Positions 1 to 6,980 of a stretch of DNA of 12,017 nucleotides are shown here, one piece after another (the stretch's first letter is position 1; the number at the start of each line of letters is the position of its first letter). Under the pieces are notes generated by a model. It made no database searches, had not been told where the DNA came from, and saw only the letters and a list, made by a program, of their open reading frames with translations. Position numbers and translations under genes: made by a program. This stretch comes from Pseudomonadota bacterium (GTDB taxonomy: Bacteria; Desulfobacterota; Desulfobulbia; Desulfobulbales; Desulfobulbaceae): NCBI GenBank assembly GCA_009778235.1, contig WRKE01000283.1, positions 1-12,017 on the forward strand, written 5' to 3'.

Positions 1-281
1 CATACGCAGATATGGTATTTGCCCTTGGGCTGCAGGTTGTACATGGTATAGAAGGTGGCAGCCTCGTACACCATGCTGGCAAAGGTGCCGATACGGTCGG
101 CAATGTAGACCATGGCCTCGGCACTGATCCACCCTTCCTGTTCCTGGACAAGCCAAAGCGAAGGCAAAATCAGCGATTCCCTGGTGGGATAACGCTTGAC
201 CAGCCGCTCGAACTCCGCATCCCTCTGCGCATCAAAAATAAACGGTTTCCCCGTCTCTATTAGCTGTGATCGATCACTCAT
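1..281 (-). CDS. nuoE: NADH-quinone oxidoreductase subunit E, N-terminal part (cut by window edge)
   Basis: This is the first 93 residues of the 24 kDa-type complex I subunit, which carries a [2Fe-2S] cluster in a thioredoxin-like fold and works with NuoF in the NADH-oxidising arm. The visible protein has the helical N-terminal part, with LPSLWLVQEQEGWISAEAM at residues 39-57 and the family motif ATFYTMYNLQPKGKYHICV at 75-93. Cys92 is the expected first cluster ligand; the other three lie beyond the window. The ATG at 281-279 overlaps the nuoCD stop in an ATGA arrangement, which points to translational coupling and makes the start secure. Gene order and overlap place it fourth in the nuo operon. 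Identity is clear from the motif; completeness cannot be judged. Confidence 0.93.
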   Translation of the reverse strand, partial: MSDRSQLIETGKPFIFDAQRDAEFERLVKRYPTRESLILPSLWLVQEQEGWISAEAMVYIADRIGTFASMVYEAATFYTMYNLQPKGKYHICV

Positions 282-1993
282 CTGTCCAACTCTCCGCCAA
301 TGATATTGATGCTGCCGAGATTGATCACGGCGTCGGCAATCATTTGACCTTCAACCATTTCGTGGAACCCGCCCATCATGTAGAAACACGGCGGCCGCAC
401 CTTGCACTTGTACGGCTGGCCGGAACCATCGGAAACAAAATAGAAGCCCAGCTCACCGTTGGCGGCCTCGAAGGAGTCGTACCATGCTCCGGCCGGAACC
501 CGCACGCCATCAAATACCAGTTTGAAATGGCCGGCCAGAGCTTCGATGTTCTTGTAGACCTCGGCCTTGGCAGGAAGGGTGACATTGTTGTCGCTGATGG
601 TCACCGGCCCCTTGGGCATACGCTTCATCGCCTGGCGGATGATGCTGATGCTCTGGAAAATTTCCTCGTAACGGACCATCATCCGGTCATAGATGTCGCC
701 CTTGGAGCCGAGCGGGATAGTGAAATCAAAGGTGTCGTAATGGTAGTAGGGGTTGTCCTTGCGCAGATCGAAAGGAACGCCGCTGGCGCGCAAACAGGGG
801 CCGGTGTAGCCGTAGGACAGGGCCAGATCGGCCGGCATGATGCAAACGTTCTGGGTCCGCTCATGGACAATCCGGTTCTTCAGCACCAGTTTGAGCGAAT
901 CGGTGGTTCCCTTCTCGATGTCCTGCAGTTGTTTTTCCATGTCAGCTTCCCAGCCTTCATAGAAATCGCGGTACATGCCGCCGATCCGGGTGAAGGAGCT
1001 GGTGAGGCGGGCCCCGGTCAGCCGGCTGATGAAGTCGTAGGAGGCCTCTTTCTCGTTATAGAGGTACCAGTAGTTGGTCAAGCCGCCCATGTCGACCAGG
1101 TTGGCGGCCAGGCACACCAAGTGGTCCTGCACCCGGAAAAACTCGGCCAGGATGACCCGCATAAACTTGGCCCGCTCGGTGATTTCGACCCCGAGCCAGG
1201 ACTCAACCGCCTTGGCATAGGCGATGTTGTTCATCAGCGCCGAGCAGTAGTTGAGCCGGTCGGTGAGGGGGATCACCTGGTTGTAGGTTCTGTTCTCGGC
1301 AGTCTTTTCGAAACCCCGGTGGAGGTAGCCGATCTCATTGACATTGGCGAGGATGGTTTCGCCGTCAAGGGCGGTGAGGATACGGATCGCGCCATGGGTG
1401 GCCGGATGGGAAGGCCCGAGATTGAGATACATGATCTCGGTATTGATGTCGTTCATCACGGTCTGATCAATACCTTTGCACGCCAACCGGGCCTTGATCT
1501 CCTTCTCCAGGCTATCGGTCTCACGACAGACCTGGCCCTTGAAGATATCATAGTCCTTCCGCAGAGGATGCCCCTGAAATTGCCAATGATTGAGAATGCG
1601 GCGAAGATCCGGATGCCCCTGGAAATTGATCCCGTACTGGTCGTAGGCCTCACGCTCGCCCCAGTTGGCCGAAGACCAGAAGGGAGTCGCGGAGGGCACG
1701 CCCATTTCCGGGTCAACGACCGGAACCCGAACCTGGGCCAGCATGTTCTTTTCCCAGTTCCGCAGGGTGTAGACCACACAAAAACGCGCCTCCTGCTGTA
1801 CCGGGTATTCGAGGTAGTCGACCGCGGTCACATCAAGAAGCAATCCGAAATTAAGCGCCGGATCGTTTTTCAGGCGGGCAAGCGTTGATTCGAGTTGCGC
1901 AGGCTGCACCGTCAACACCGCCGCTTCGACCGAAGTCGTGCAGGATGCGTCAGGAAACGCGGCCTTGAGTAGTTCTAGTGCCGTCGTATTCAT
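278..1993 (-). CDS. nuoCD: NADH-quinone oxidoreductase subunit C/D fusion
   Basis: The 571-residue protein joins the 30 kDa-type subunit (NuoC, about residues 1-160) to the 49 kDa-type subunit (NuoD, about 185-571) of complex I. The two form part of the peripheral arm, and NuoD lines the quinone pocket. The NuoC signature WGEREAYDQYGI is at 111-122, followed by GHPDLRRIL and GHPLRKDYDIF. NuoD begins with NLGPSHPATHG at 191-201, then GYLHRGFEK at 222-230 and LTDRLNY ending at Tyr249. The His-rich loop and this Tyr correspond to the quinone-site region of the family. The reading frame is open another 18 codons upstream into nuoB, but the ATG at 1993 is preferred: it lies one base after the nuoB stop and has AGGA about 12 bases upstream. 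NuoC and NuoD are separate in many bacteria, so the fusion is a useful lineage marker. Confidence 0.96.
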   Translation of the reverse strand: MNTTALELLKAAFPDASCTTSVEAAVLTVQPAQLESTLARLKNDPALNFGLLLDVTAVDYLEYPVQQEARFCVVYTLRNWEKNMLAQVRVPVVDPEMGVPSATPFWSSANWGEREAYDQYGINFQGHPDLRRILNHWQFQGHPLRKDYDIFKGQVCRETDSLEKEIKARLACKGIDQTVMNDINTEIMYLNLGPSHPATHGAIRILTALDGETILANVNEIGYLHRGFEKTAENRTYNQVIPLTDRLNYCSALMNNIAYAKAVESWLGVEITERAKFMRVILAEFFRVQDHLVCLAANLVDMGGLTNYWYLYNEKEASYDFISRLTGARLTSSFTRIGGMYRDFYEGWEADMEKQLQDIEKGTTDSLKLVLKNRIVHERTQNVCIMPADLALSYGYTGPCLRASGVPFDLRKDNPYYHYDTFDFTIPLGSKGDIYDRMMVRYEEIFQSISIIRQAMKRMPKGPVTISDNNVTLPAKAEVYKNIEALAGHFKLVFDGVRVPAGAWYDSFEAANGELGFYFVSDGSGQPYKCKVRPPCFYMMGGFHEMVEGQMIADAVINLGSINIIGGELDR

Positions 1994-1994
1994 A

Positions 1995-2507
1995 TCAGTC
2001 GAGAATTCCTTTGAAGTCTTTGTGGCGATCTTTGAGCACAGTTTCACCCTTGATCTGTTCCTGGATCTTCATCAAGGCATCCAGAACCGCCTCGGGCCGG
2101 GGAGGACAACCGGAAATGTACACATCGACCGGTATGATGGTATCGATTCCCTGAACAGTACAGTAGTTATCGTAGATGCCGCCGGAGCTGGCGCACGCAC
2201 CCATGGACACAACCCATTTGGGTTCGGGCATCTGCTCATAAATCTGCTTGAGAACCGGCGCCTGCTTGTAGCTGATGGTACCGCATACCAGCAACAGGTC
2301 AGCCTGCCGGGGCGAGAAACGCACAACCTCGGCGCCCCAGCGCGAGATATCGAGCTGACTTGCAGCGGCACTCATGAATTCGATCGCACAGCAGGCGGTC
2401 CCGAAGACAAACGGCCACAGAGAGTACTGACGCCCCCAGTTGATGACTGCGTCGAGCTTGGTGGTCAGTACCGAATCACCCAGACTTGCTTCTAATCCTA
2501 ACGCCAA
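1995..2507 (-). CDS. nuoB: NADH-quinone oxidoreductase subunit B, probable TTG start
   Basis: NuoB (PSST-type) carries iron-sulfur cluster N2, the last cluster before quinone. With the chosen start the protein has 170 residues. The four cluster cysteines are present: adjacent Cys39-Cys40 in FGTACCAIEFM, Cys105 in MGACASSGG and Cys134 in SGCPPRP. SPRQADLLLVCGT and YEQMPEPKWVVSMG are typical. No ATG or GTG lies at a sensible place near the N-terminus. The frame is open further upstream through nuoA, but that extension has no NuoB character. A TTG at 2507-2505 gives a normal family length, has GGAAAGGGG ending about 7 bases upstream and overlaps the last 10 bases of nuoA. The stop is one base before nuoCD. 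The product is certain; the start is inferred. Confidence 0.94.
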   Translation of the reverse strand: MALGLEASLGDSVLTTKLDAVINWGRQYSLWPFVFGTACCAIEFMSAAASQLDISRWGAEVVRFSPRQADLLLVCGTISYKQAPVLKQIYEQMPEPKWVVSMGACASSGGIYDNYCTVQGIDTIIPVDVYISGCPPRPEAVLDALMKIQEQIKGETVLKDRHKDFKGILD

Positions 2508-2857
2508 TTGAGCACCCCTTTCCGAAGAATATAAATAAGTCCAGTCAACAGTAGCGCCATGAAGACGACCATTTCCGCGAACCCGAACCAGCCCAGCTCG
2601 CGTACACCGACCGCCCACGGATACATGAACACCGCCTCAATGTCGAACAGCAGGAACAGAATGGCCAGCAGGTAAAACTTGACGCTGAACTTCTGTTCCG
2701 CCAAGCCGATCATCCGTTTGACCCCACTTTCATAGGGCAGGTTCTTAATCTCCCCTCCGGCACGCGGACCGAACACCGTTGTCACCAGCATGAACAGCGG
2801 GACAACGATGGCTATTCCGATCAGGGCCATTGCTGATAGCACCAGTTCCGTCACCAT
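2498..2857 (-). CDS. nuoA: NADH-quinone oxidoreductase subunit A
   Basis: NuoA is a small membrane subunit of complex I at the junction of the membrane and peripheral arms, near the quinone channel. The 119-residue protein shows three hydrophobic helices (about 4-30, 60-84 and 91-111). The conserved loop NLPYESGV is at 39-46 and FLLFDIEAVFMYPWAV at 68-83, with the characteristic acidic pair Asp72 and Glu74. The ATG at 2857 is preferred over a TTG eight codons upstream because GGGAGAGG lies about 8 bases before it and the family starts near this point. It is the first gene of the nuo operon, and its 3' end overlaps nuoB. Length and motifs are normal. Confidence 0.95.
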   Translation of the reverse strand: MVTELVLSAMALIGIAIVVPLFMLVTTVFGPRAGGEIKNLPYESGVKRMIGLAEQKFSVKFYLLAILFLLFDIEAVFMYPWAVGVRELGWFGFAEMVVFMALLLTGLIYILRKGVLNWR

Positions 2858-2913
2858 GAATCCAACCTCTCCCTCAGACAAGAAATAGATACGTAACCTT
2901 TTATGTACAACAG

Positions 2914-2972
2914 GTTATACAACAAACGAAAATGAATCGCTATTCATTACCGGCAGGGGTATGATCTGTCAA
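2914..2972 (-). promoter_or_regulatory. Putative nuo operon promoter region with overlapping dyad
   Basis: On the minus strand a perfect TTGACA (2972-2967) is followed after 17 bases by TAATGA (2949-2944), a weak -10. A second candidate has TAGCGA (2942-2937), 17 bases, then TATAAC (2919-2914). A perfect inverted repeat, AATGAAT-4-ATTCATT at 2931-2948, covers the first -10 and the likely start of transcription. The heptamer TACAACA occurs twice on the plus strand, at 2906-2912 and 2918-2924, 12 bases apart. The sequence shows these elements; their use as promoter and operator is inferred. Confidence 0.4.
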
Positions 2973-2994
2973 GGAAATATTCATCCAAGATCAC

Positions 2995-3073
2995 TGCCGC
3001 TTCCCCGCGGCAAGGCCACCGTAAAAGCAATTACATCAAGATCATCCCCAGGGCACCCAAAGGTTTGGTGGCC
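2995..3073. other. Intergenic inverted repeats between the ssb terminator and the nuo promoter
   Basis: No convincing gene lies between the ssb stop and nuoA. The stretch holds TGCCGC/GCGGCA at 2995-3000 and 3007-3012, and GGCCACC/GGTGGCC at 3014-3020 and 3067-3073. On the minus strand the short hairpin is not followed by a T run, so it is not an obvious terminator. No function is assigned. Confidence 0.3.
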
Positions 3074-3091
3074 ACTCTTCAGCCGGTGCAT

Positions 3092-3134
3092 AAAATCAGC
3101 AACCCGGACAGCGGGTGCCATCCGGGTTGCTGAT
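3092..3134 (-). terminator. Rho-independent terminator of ssb
   Basis: A perfect 14-bp inverted repeat (ATCAGCAACCCGGA at 3095-3108 and TCCGGGTTGCTGAT at 3121-3134, 12-base loop) begins 15 bases after the ssb stop. In the minus-strand transcript it ends in GATTTTA, giving a short U tract. Position and stem quality fit an intrinsic terminator separating ssb from nuo. Confidence 0.75.
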
Positions 3135-3149
3135 ACCTCGGGGGTGGAA

Positions 3150-3572
3150 CTAAAAGGGGACATCGTCGCCCATGGGCGGCGGCTCGGGAAAAGGCTCCGA
3201 GCCATACCCTTGGCTGCCGCCCCCATACTCGCTGCCACCGCCGCCGGGACGGGGTGAGAGCATTTTCATCTCGCGGGCGATGACCTCGGTGGTGTAGCGG
3301 TCATTGCCGTTTTGATCCTGCCATTTGCGGGTTTGCAGCTTGCCCTCGATGAACACCCGCGAACCCTTGGCGAGATACTCCCCGCAGATTTCGGCCAACC
3401 TCCGCCAGGCCACGATCGTATGCCATTCGGTCTGCTCCTGCATCTGTCCGTCCTGACCCTTCCAGCGCTCGGTGGTCGCCACGCGGAAGGTGGCCACCGG
3501 GGTGCCGCTCTGGGTATAACGAATTTCCGGATCAGCCCCAAGATTACCGATTAATATCACTTTGTTGACCAT
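3150..3572 (-). CDS. ssb: Single-stranded DNA-binding protein
   Basis: SSB coats single-stranded DNA as a tetramer in replication, repair and recombination, and recruits partners through its acidic C-terminal tip. The 140-residue protein has an OB fold at about residues 1-106, with MVNKVILIGNLGADPEIRYT at the N-terminus and QEQTEWHTIVAWRRLAEICG in the middle. A Gly/Ser-rich flexible linker spans 108-125, and the tail ends in DDVPF, matching the family's D-D-x-P-F tip. The ATG at 3572 is chosen over a GTG four codons upstream because AGGTG sits just before it and the family begins MVNKV. The gene has its own promoter and terminator and so appears monocistronic. No primosome or ribosomal gene, common ssb neighbours, is next to it. 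Confidence 0.96.
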   Translation of the reverse strand: MVNKVILIGNLGADPEIRYTQSGTPVATFRVATTERWKGQDGQMQEQTEWHTIVAWRRLAEICGEYLAKGSRVFIEGKLQTRKWQDQNGNDRYTTEVIAREMKMLSPRPGGGGSEYGGGSQGYGSEPFPEPPPMGDDVPF

Positions 3573-3637
3573 ACGCACCTGCACTTAAAAGTTGCTTAAA
3601 GACTCGGCACCGTAACTCCTTGCCGCCCATTGCGGGC

Positions 3638-3666
3638 ATCATAAACCACTTGCCCCATGATTGCAA
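3638..3666 (-). promoter_or_regulatory. Probable sigma70-type promoter of ssb
   Basis: On the minus strand TTGCAA (3666-3661), a 17-base spacer and TATGAT (3643-3638) match the sigma70 pattern at 4/6 and 5/6 positions. The predicted start near 3631 leaves a leader of roughly 60 bases before the ssb ATG at 3572. The hexamers abut or lie within the transposase scar, so the promoter may have changed when that element decayed. Confidence 0.5.
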
Positions 3667-3712
3667 AACTTGTCTCTGAAGAAGCGAAGGACTGGCTGTC
3701 CTTGGTGCATAG

Positions 3713-3951
3713 GGGATTAACCACGTGTTGCATGCAATCAACATGTTCTTTGCCGAGCAAGACATGGGCCTCATTCGCATCCTGACCGACCGCGGAACGG
3801 AGTATTGCGGCAAGCCGATCTCGATGCCTGGATGAATTACTATAACAACGAACGAATCTATCAGGGTAAGATGTGCCGCGGACGCACACCTCCGCAAACC
3901 CTGATCGCTGGCAAGGAGGGGTGGAACAAAAAAATTCAGAACCTGAATTAA
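3713..3951 (+). pseudogene. Transposase relic (rve/DDE integrase core, IS3/IS481-like) with internal deletion
   Basis: Two plus-strand fragments in different frames match the C-terminal half of an IS3/IS481-type transposase. The first (3713-3814) reads FFAEQDMGLIRILTDRG, then TEYCGK, around the conserved catalytic-core Asp of LTDRGTEYCG. The second (3814-3951) reads ADLDAWMNYYNNERIYQGKM and continues through CRGRTPPQTLIAGKEGW to a TAA stop. In intact relatives about 60-70 residues, including the catalytic Glu region, lie between these pieces. Here they are joined directly at 3812-3816 with a frame change. The first frame is closed by TAG at 3710 and no N-terminal HTH part was found, so the 5' half is also gone. 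The family name is from motif memory; a relic rather than an active element is clear. Confidence 0.8.
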
Positions 3952-3952
3952 G

Positions 3953-3988
3953 CTGACAACCGCGCACCGTCAAAACGGGCGCTGTCAG
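3953..3988. repeat. Compound hairpin after cheX-like gene / end of transposase relic
   Basis: Nested arms pair as CTGACA/TGTCAG (3953-3958 and 3983-3988), GCGC/GCGC (3962-3965 and 3979-3982) and CCGT/ACGG (3967-3970 and 3975-3978), with a CAAA loop and small bulges (ACC and A) on one side only. It begins one base after the minus-strand cheX-like stop and one base after the plus-strand transposase stop. It may end the signalling transcript, protect its 3' end, or be an old insertion-element terminus. No T run follows on either strand. Confidence 0.45.
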
Positions 3989-3989
3989 A

Positions 3990-4484
3990 TCATGTCTGAA
4001 CTTCTGCAGAAGGGGTGGGTTCAATATCAACGATCACGGAAGCATCGTGCCGCTTCCATCTGACCAAGATGACATAAGGGCGGGCTCGGACGGCAGATTC
4101 CTGCCACTTCGGCGGAGTGCTCATCGTCTCTGGCACCGAAATTTCCATCGCCTCGCCGAAATGCCTGCGCGCGTTGCCGGCAATCGTGTTGGCAATTTCT
4201 CCGACGGCGTCCAGCAACCATTCGTCAGACAGACAGGATTCGTGCATCGACAGCAACAGACGTGCCAGCATGGCGCGCGGTGCCGAAAAATAGACACGCC
4301 CGCGAAGCTTGCCGGAAATCTTGATCATCCCGGTCAAGTCAAAAGTAGGAGGAAACGACTCTCCCCGGGCCAGAAAAGCGCCCCTGATCTCCGCTTTTTC
4401 GTGGGTGATCTGCATGAAGTAATGGCTGACCGCGTCCACGAAGACATGAATATCCTGTTCGCTGATATCGTACACGATGCTCAA
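3990..4484 (-). CDS. CheX-like CheY-P phosphatase, probable TTG start
   Basis: The 164-residue protein resembles CheX of the CheC/CheX/FliY family, cytoplasmic phosphatases that hydrolyse the aspartyl phosphate of CheY-type receivers. After an N-terminal helix (DAVSHYFMQIT, 17-27) and a strand pair around GMIKISGKLRGRVYFSAP, the family motif D-x3-E-x2-N appears as DAVGEIANTIAGNARRHFG. Asp92, Glu96 and Asn99 hold the positions expected for the catalytic pair and its neighbour. The first codon is taken as TTG at 4484-4482, which overlaps the stop of the receiver gene by four bases (TTGA). A GTG three codons later (4475) is an alternative. Coupling to a receiver and an HPt kinase supports the phosphatase role. 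A motility role is not shown, as no flagellar or MCP genes are in the window. Confidence 0.82.
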   Translation of the reverse strand: MSIVYDISEQDIHVFVDAVSHYFMQITHEKAEIRGAFLARGESFPPTFDLTGMIKISGKLRGRVYFSAPRAMLARLLLSMHESCLSDEWLLDAVGEIANTIAGNARRHFGEAMEISVPETMSTPPKWQESAVRARPYVILVRWKRHDASVIVDIEPTPSAEVQT

Positions 4485-4846
4485 CTCGTCAATTCGACGA
4501 AAGCTTCGATCAACTGTTCGTCGGTAAAAGGTTTATACAAAAAACCGCGCGCACCCTTTTTCAGTGCCTTGAGCGCCGTTGCCTTGTCGCTCAGGGCCGA
4601 AACCACCAAAATACTGACATTGGAATCCAACGCGATCATTTTTTCGGTGCATTCGGCCCCGTCCATCTCCGGCATCGTAAGATCCATGGTCACGAGCTCG
4701 GGTTGTTTCTGTGCAAACAATGTCAGCGCCTCGGCCCCATTTTTGGCCATGGCAACGACCCTGATGAACCCCAGACGCGGATCGCTCAATATCCGTACTA
4801 TGCGGCTCCTGATCACTGTGGAATCATCGACAATCAGCAAGTTCAC
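4481..4846 (-). CDS. Single-domain response regulator (CheY-like)
   Basis: This 121-residue protein is one receiver domain with no attached output. The acidic pair Asp7-Asp8 (LLIVDDS), phosphoacceptor Asp55 (VTMDLTMPEMDG), Ser83 (VVSALSD) and Lys105 (YKPF) are all in place, with aromatic Tyr104 at the switch position. It should accept phosphate from the HPt histidine of the kinase encoded 52 bases upstream and be reset by the CheX-like protein encoded immediately downstream. The start is GTG at 4846-4844, with AAAGGGG ending 9 bases upstream. The acting partner is unknown: it could be a motor, a pilus protein or another enzyme bound allosterically. Confidence 0.93.
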   Translation of the reverse strand: MNLLIVDDSTVIRSRIVRILSDPRLGFIRVVAMAKNGAEALTLFAQKQPELVTMDLTMPEMDGAECTEKMIALDSNVSILVVSALSDKATALKALKKGARGFLYKPFTDEQLIEAFVELTS

Positions 4847-4898
4847 TCGTCACGTCCCCTTTATCTCAGGTTTGATACAGCCGTCTCCGGAATCCGGC

Positions 4899-6980
4899 TC
4901 ATAGCTCGAACTGGAGATGGAATTCGGTAAACAGATTCGTGCGGCTCTTGACCAACAATTGTCCGTGCATGGCGCGAATTTTCGCATGGACTACATCCAG
5001 CCCGACGCCATGCCCGGCATCACGGTCCGCGTCCGAGGCCGTCGAGACCCCTGGCTCAAACAGCTTGCGGGCGATTTCTGTATCGCTCATCGCATTGGCC
5101 TCCTCCCTCTTCAGGTGGCCGGAATTGACCAGCGTTTCCCGCAGCCGTGCGGGCGAAATACCACGCCCGTCGTCGCGCAGCATGAATTCGAAGCGATAAT
5201 CGCCTATCTCCTTGCAGGAAATATGCAGCGCCCCGGTTTCCTCTTTCCCCAGCGTATGCCGTTCTTCTGACGACTCGATGCCATGTGTCAGGGCGTTGCG
5301 CACCAACTGGATCGCAATGGCCTGTAATTCATGCACGACCCTGAGCGGCAGTTTCCGCAGATCGTCGACATCGGCGCTGAAGGAGATCTTCTTGTGCTGG
5401 TCGCCGGCAATCCGCTCGGCCAGAGTGCTCAACGCGCCGGTAAATATCCGTACCCTGTCCTCTTCTTCCGCATCGGCATTCCTGCCGCTGAATGAGGTCA
5501 GACGCGAAACGATGTCGGTAAGGGAAGACAGACGCTCGTAAAAACCTTCGAGTAACACCGTGATACGCACCAGATTTTCGCCGGTGATCTCCTCACTGTC
5601 ACGCATGGCGACCAGTTCCTTCTCGCAGACGTGCGCGTAAGTTTCGAGCATTTCGACACCCAGCGCCGCCGCCTCGCCCTTGACGCCGTGGAGGGTGCGC
5701 ATAATGAAATTCACCGTGAGCCGGCGTCCCGACTGCGAATCGTCCTCGGACCGCAGACGTGTGTTAATCTGCTCAAGCGCCCGGTTGGCACTGTCCATGA
5801 GGTTACGCAGCGCCTCTGGATCCGTATTGAGCAGACGCAACAGTACATCGACCTCGACCCGGGCCTGTCCCTTCGCCTGTTCAAGCTGTTGCGCGAGCAA
5901 TACCTGTTCCGTCATGTCCTGCACCGTTACCAGAAGATGCGAAATCCGCTCTTCAGTGGTGACCCGATTGAAATGGAAGTTCAGGTAACGGGTCTTGCTG
6001 TTGCCATTGGGGTCGGCTGTCGTCACCGGCACCTCATTCAGTGGATTGAGGCTGGCAACCAACGCCTCTTTCACCCGTTCACCGAACAGAAGCTCGATGT
6101 AGTCCGACGCCGCGCCATAGACCTTTTCCGGCACCATGTTCTTCAGGACTGGCAAAAATTCCATGTCAGGATGCACTTCCCGCTGCAATACCTCGGAGAG
6201 CGATTCGGAATACTGGGAACCAATCCGGTACTGTGGATTGAGCAGGAACAGCCCTTCGCGTACGGTAGCCAGAATCTCGTCGGTTTCCTTGCGTGCCTTC
6301 GCGACTTCCTGGTCGCTGGTAACCAGATCGCGGATGGAAACGACAACGGTATACCCGAAGTTGACCAGTGCCAACAGGAGGCCGGCAAATTGAACTATCC
6401 GCAGCCAGAACGCCCGGTCGTTGGCGCTTTTCTCCAGGTCGGTCGTCAGGTCGTTCATCAGGCGCAGCAGTTCGAGATTGTTGGCGCGTGCATAGGCGGC
6501 GGCGGCGTCCAATTGAGCCTGGGAAAACTGACCCTCCCTGATCAGTGGCTGCAGTTTCTTTATATATGGAGTCCAGATGACATAAGCTTCCTGGACGATT
6601 CGCCGCGAAACGTCCGTGTTGACCTTCACCAGCTCGACCGGGTGACCATCGCCGCCAGTGACGATAGCGCCATCGCTAAAGCCCTTGAGGGTGCTATCGA
6701 AAAGGCCCACCACCAGTTTCAATTCCTTCTGCGTCCGGATCACATCCTCGTCATCGCCGCGCCGCACATCGTCCTGCAACAACAACAGGGCTTTCGTCGT
6801 GCGCTGCGACAGCATCCGCTGCCGCCCGGAAAGGTTGATCGATACCGCTGATTCGCTGATCTTAAATGAGCTGTAAATATTGGTACCCATCACGATAAAG
6901 TCGAACACCAGGAACAATCCTACCGCGATAATGATTTTCCGATATTTTCTGACCAGCTGTTTTGTCGTCACAGAAATCAT
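4899..6980 (-). CDS. Membrane CheA-like histidine kinase: PilJ-type sensor, PAS-like region, HPt and HATPase
   Basis: The 693-residue protein has a helix at about 14-35, a periplasmic helical domain and a second helix at about 191-215. SINLSGRQRMLSQRTTKALL (47-66) is the hallmark of the PilJ/NarX-type N-terminal sensor. A cytoplasmic PAS-like stretch (about 232-360) leads to a helical segment with TLHGVKGEAAALG, an HPt motif with His431. The C-terminal HATPase resembles CheA: N box with Asn562 in VRNALTHGIE, DDGRGI at 603-608 and GHGVGLDVV at 656-664. No CheW-like domain follows; the protein ends about 30 residues after the last ATP box. The ATG at 6980 is preferred over in-frame codons further upstream because AAGAGGATGAT precedes it and the upstream extension is not family-like. 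It is followed by receiver and CheX-like genes, suggesting one operon. The stimulus is unknown. Confidence 0.88.
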   Translation of the reverse strand: MISVTTKQLVRKYRKIIIAVGLFLVFDFIVMGTNIYSSFKISESAVSINLSGRQRMLSQRTTKALLLLQDDVRRGDDEDVIRTQKELKLVVGLFDSTLKGFSDGAIVTGGDGHPVELVKVNTDVSRRIVQEAYVIWTPYIKKLQPLIREGQFSQAQLDAAAAYARANNLELLRLMNDLTTDLEKSANDRAFWLRIVQFAGLLLALVNFGYTVVVSIRDLVTSDQEVAKARKETDEILATVREGLFLLNPQYRIGSQYSESLSEVLQREVHPDMEFLPVLKNMVPEKVYGAASDYIELLFGERVKEALVASLNPLNEVPVTTADPNGNSKTRYLNFHFNRVTTEERISHLLVTVQDMTEQVLLAQQLEQAKGQARVEVDVLLRLLNTDPEALRNLMDSANRALEQINTRLRSEDDSQSGRRLTVNFIMRTLHGVKGEAAALGVEMLETYAHVCEKELVAMRDSEEITGENLVRITVLLEGFYERLSSLTDIVSRLTSFSGRNADAEEEDRVRIFTGALSTLAERIAGDQHKKISFSADVDDLRKLPLRVVHELQAIAIQLVRNALTHGIESSEERHTLGKEETGALHISCKEIGDYRFEFMLRDDGRGISPARLRETLVNSGHLKREEANAMSDTEIARKLFEPGVSTASDADRDAGHGVGLDVVHAKIRAMHGQLLVKSRTNLFTEFHLQFEL

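Noticed and set aside
266..1888. Long plus-strand open frame of 540 codons opposite nuoCD
   Set aside because: It lies antisense to the certain nuoCD gene, its product matches no family, and its length follows from the GC-rich third positions of the true gene.
3596..4030. Minus-strand open frame opposite the transposase relic
   Set aside because: It is antisense to recognisable transposase fragments and overlaps the end of the CheX-like gene and the ssb promoter.
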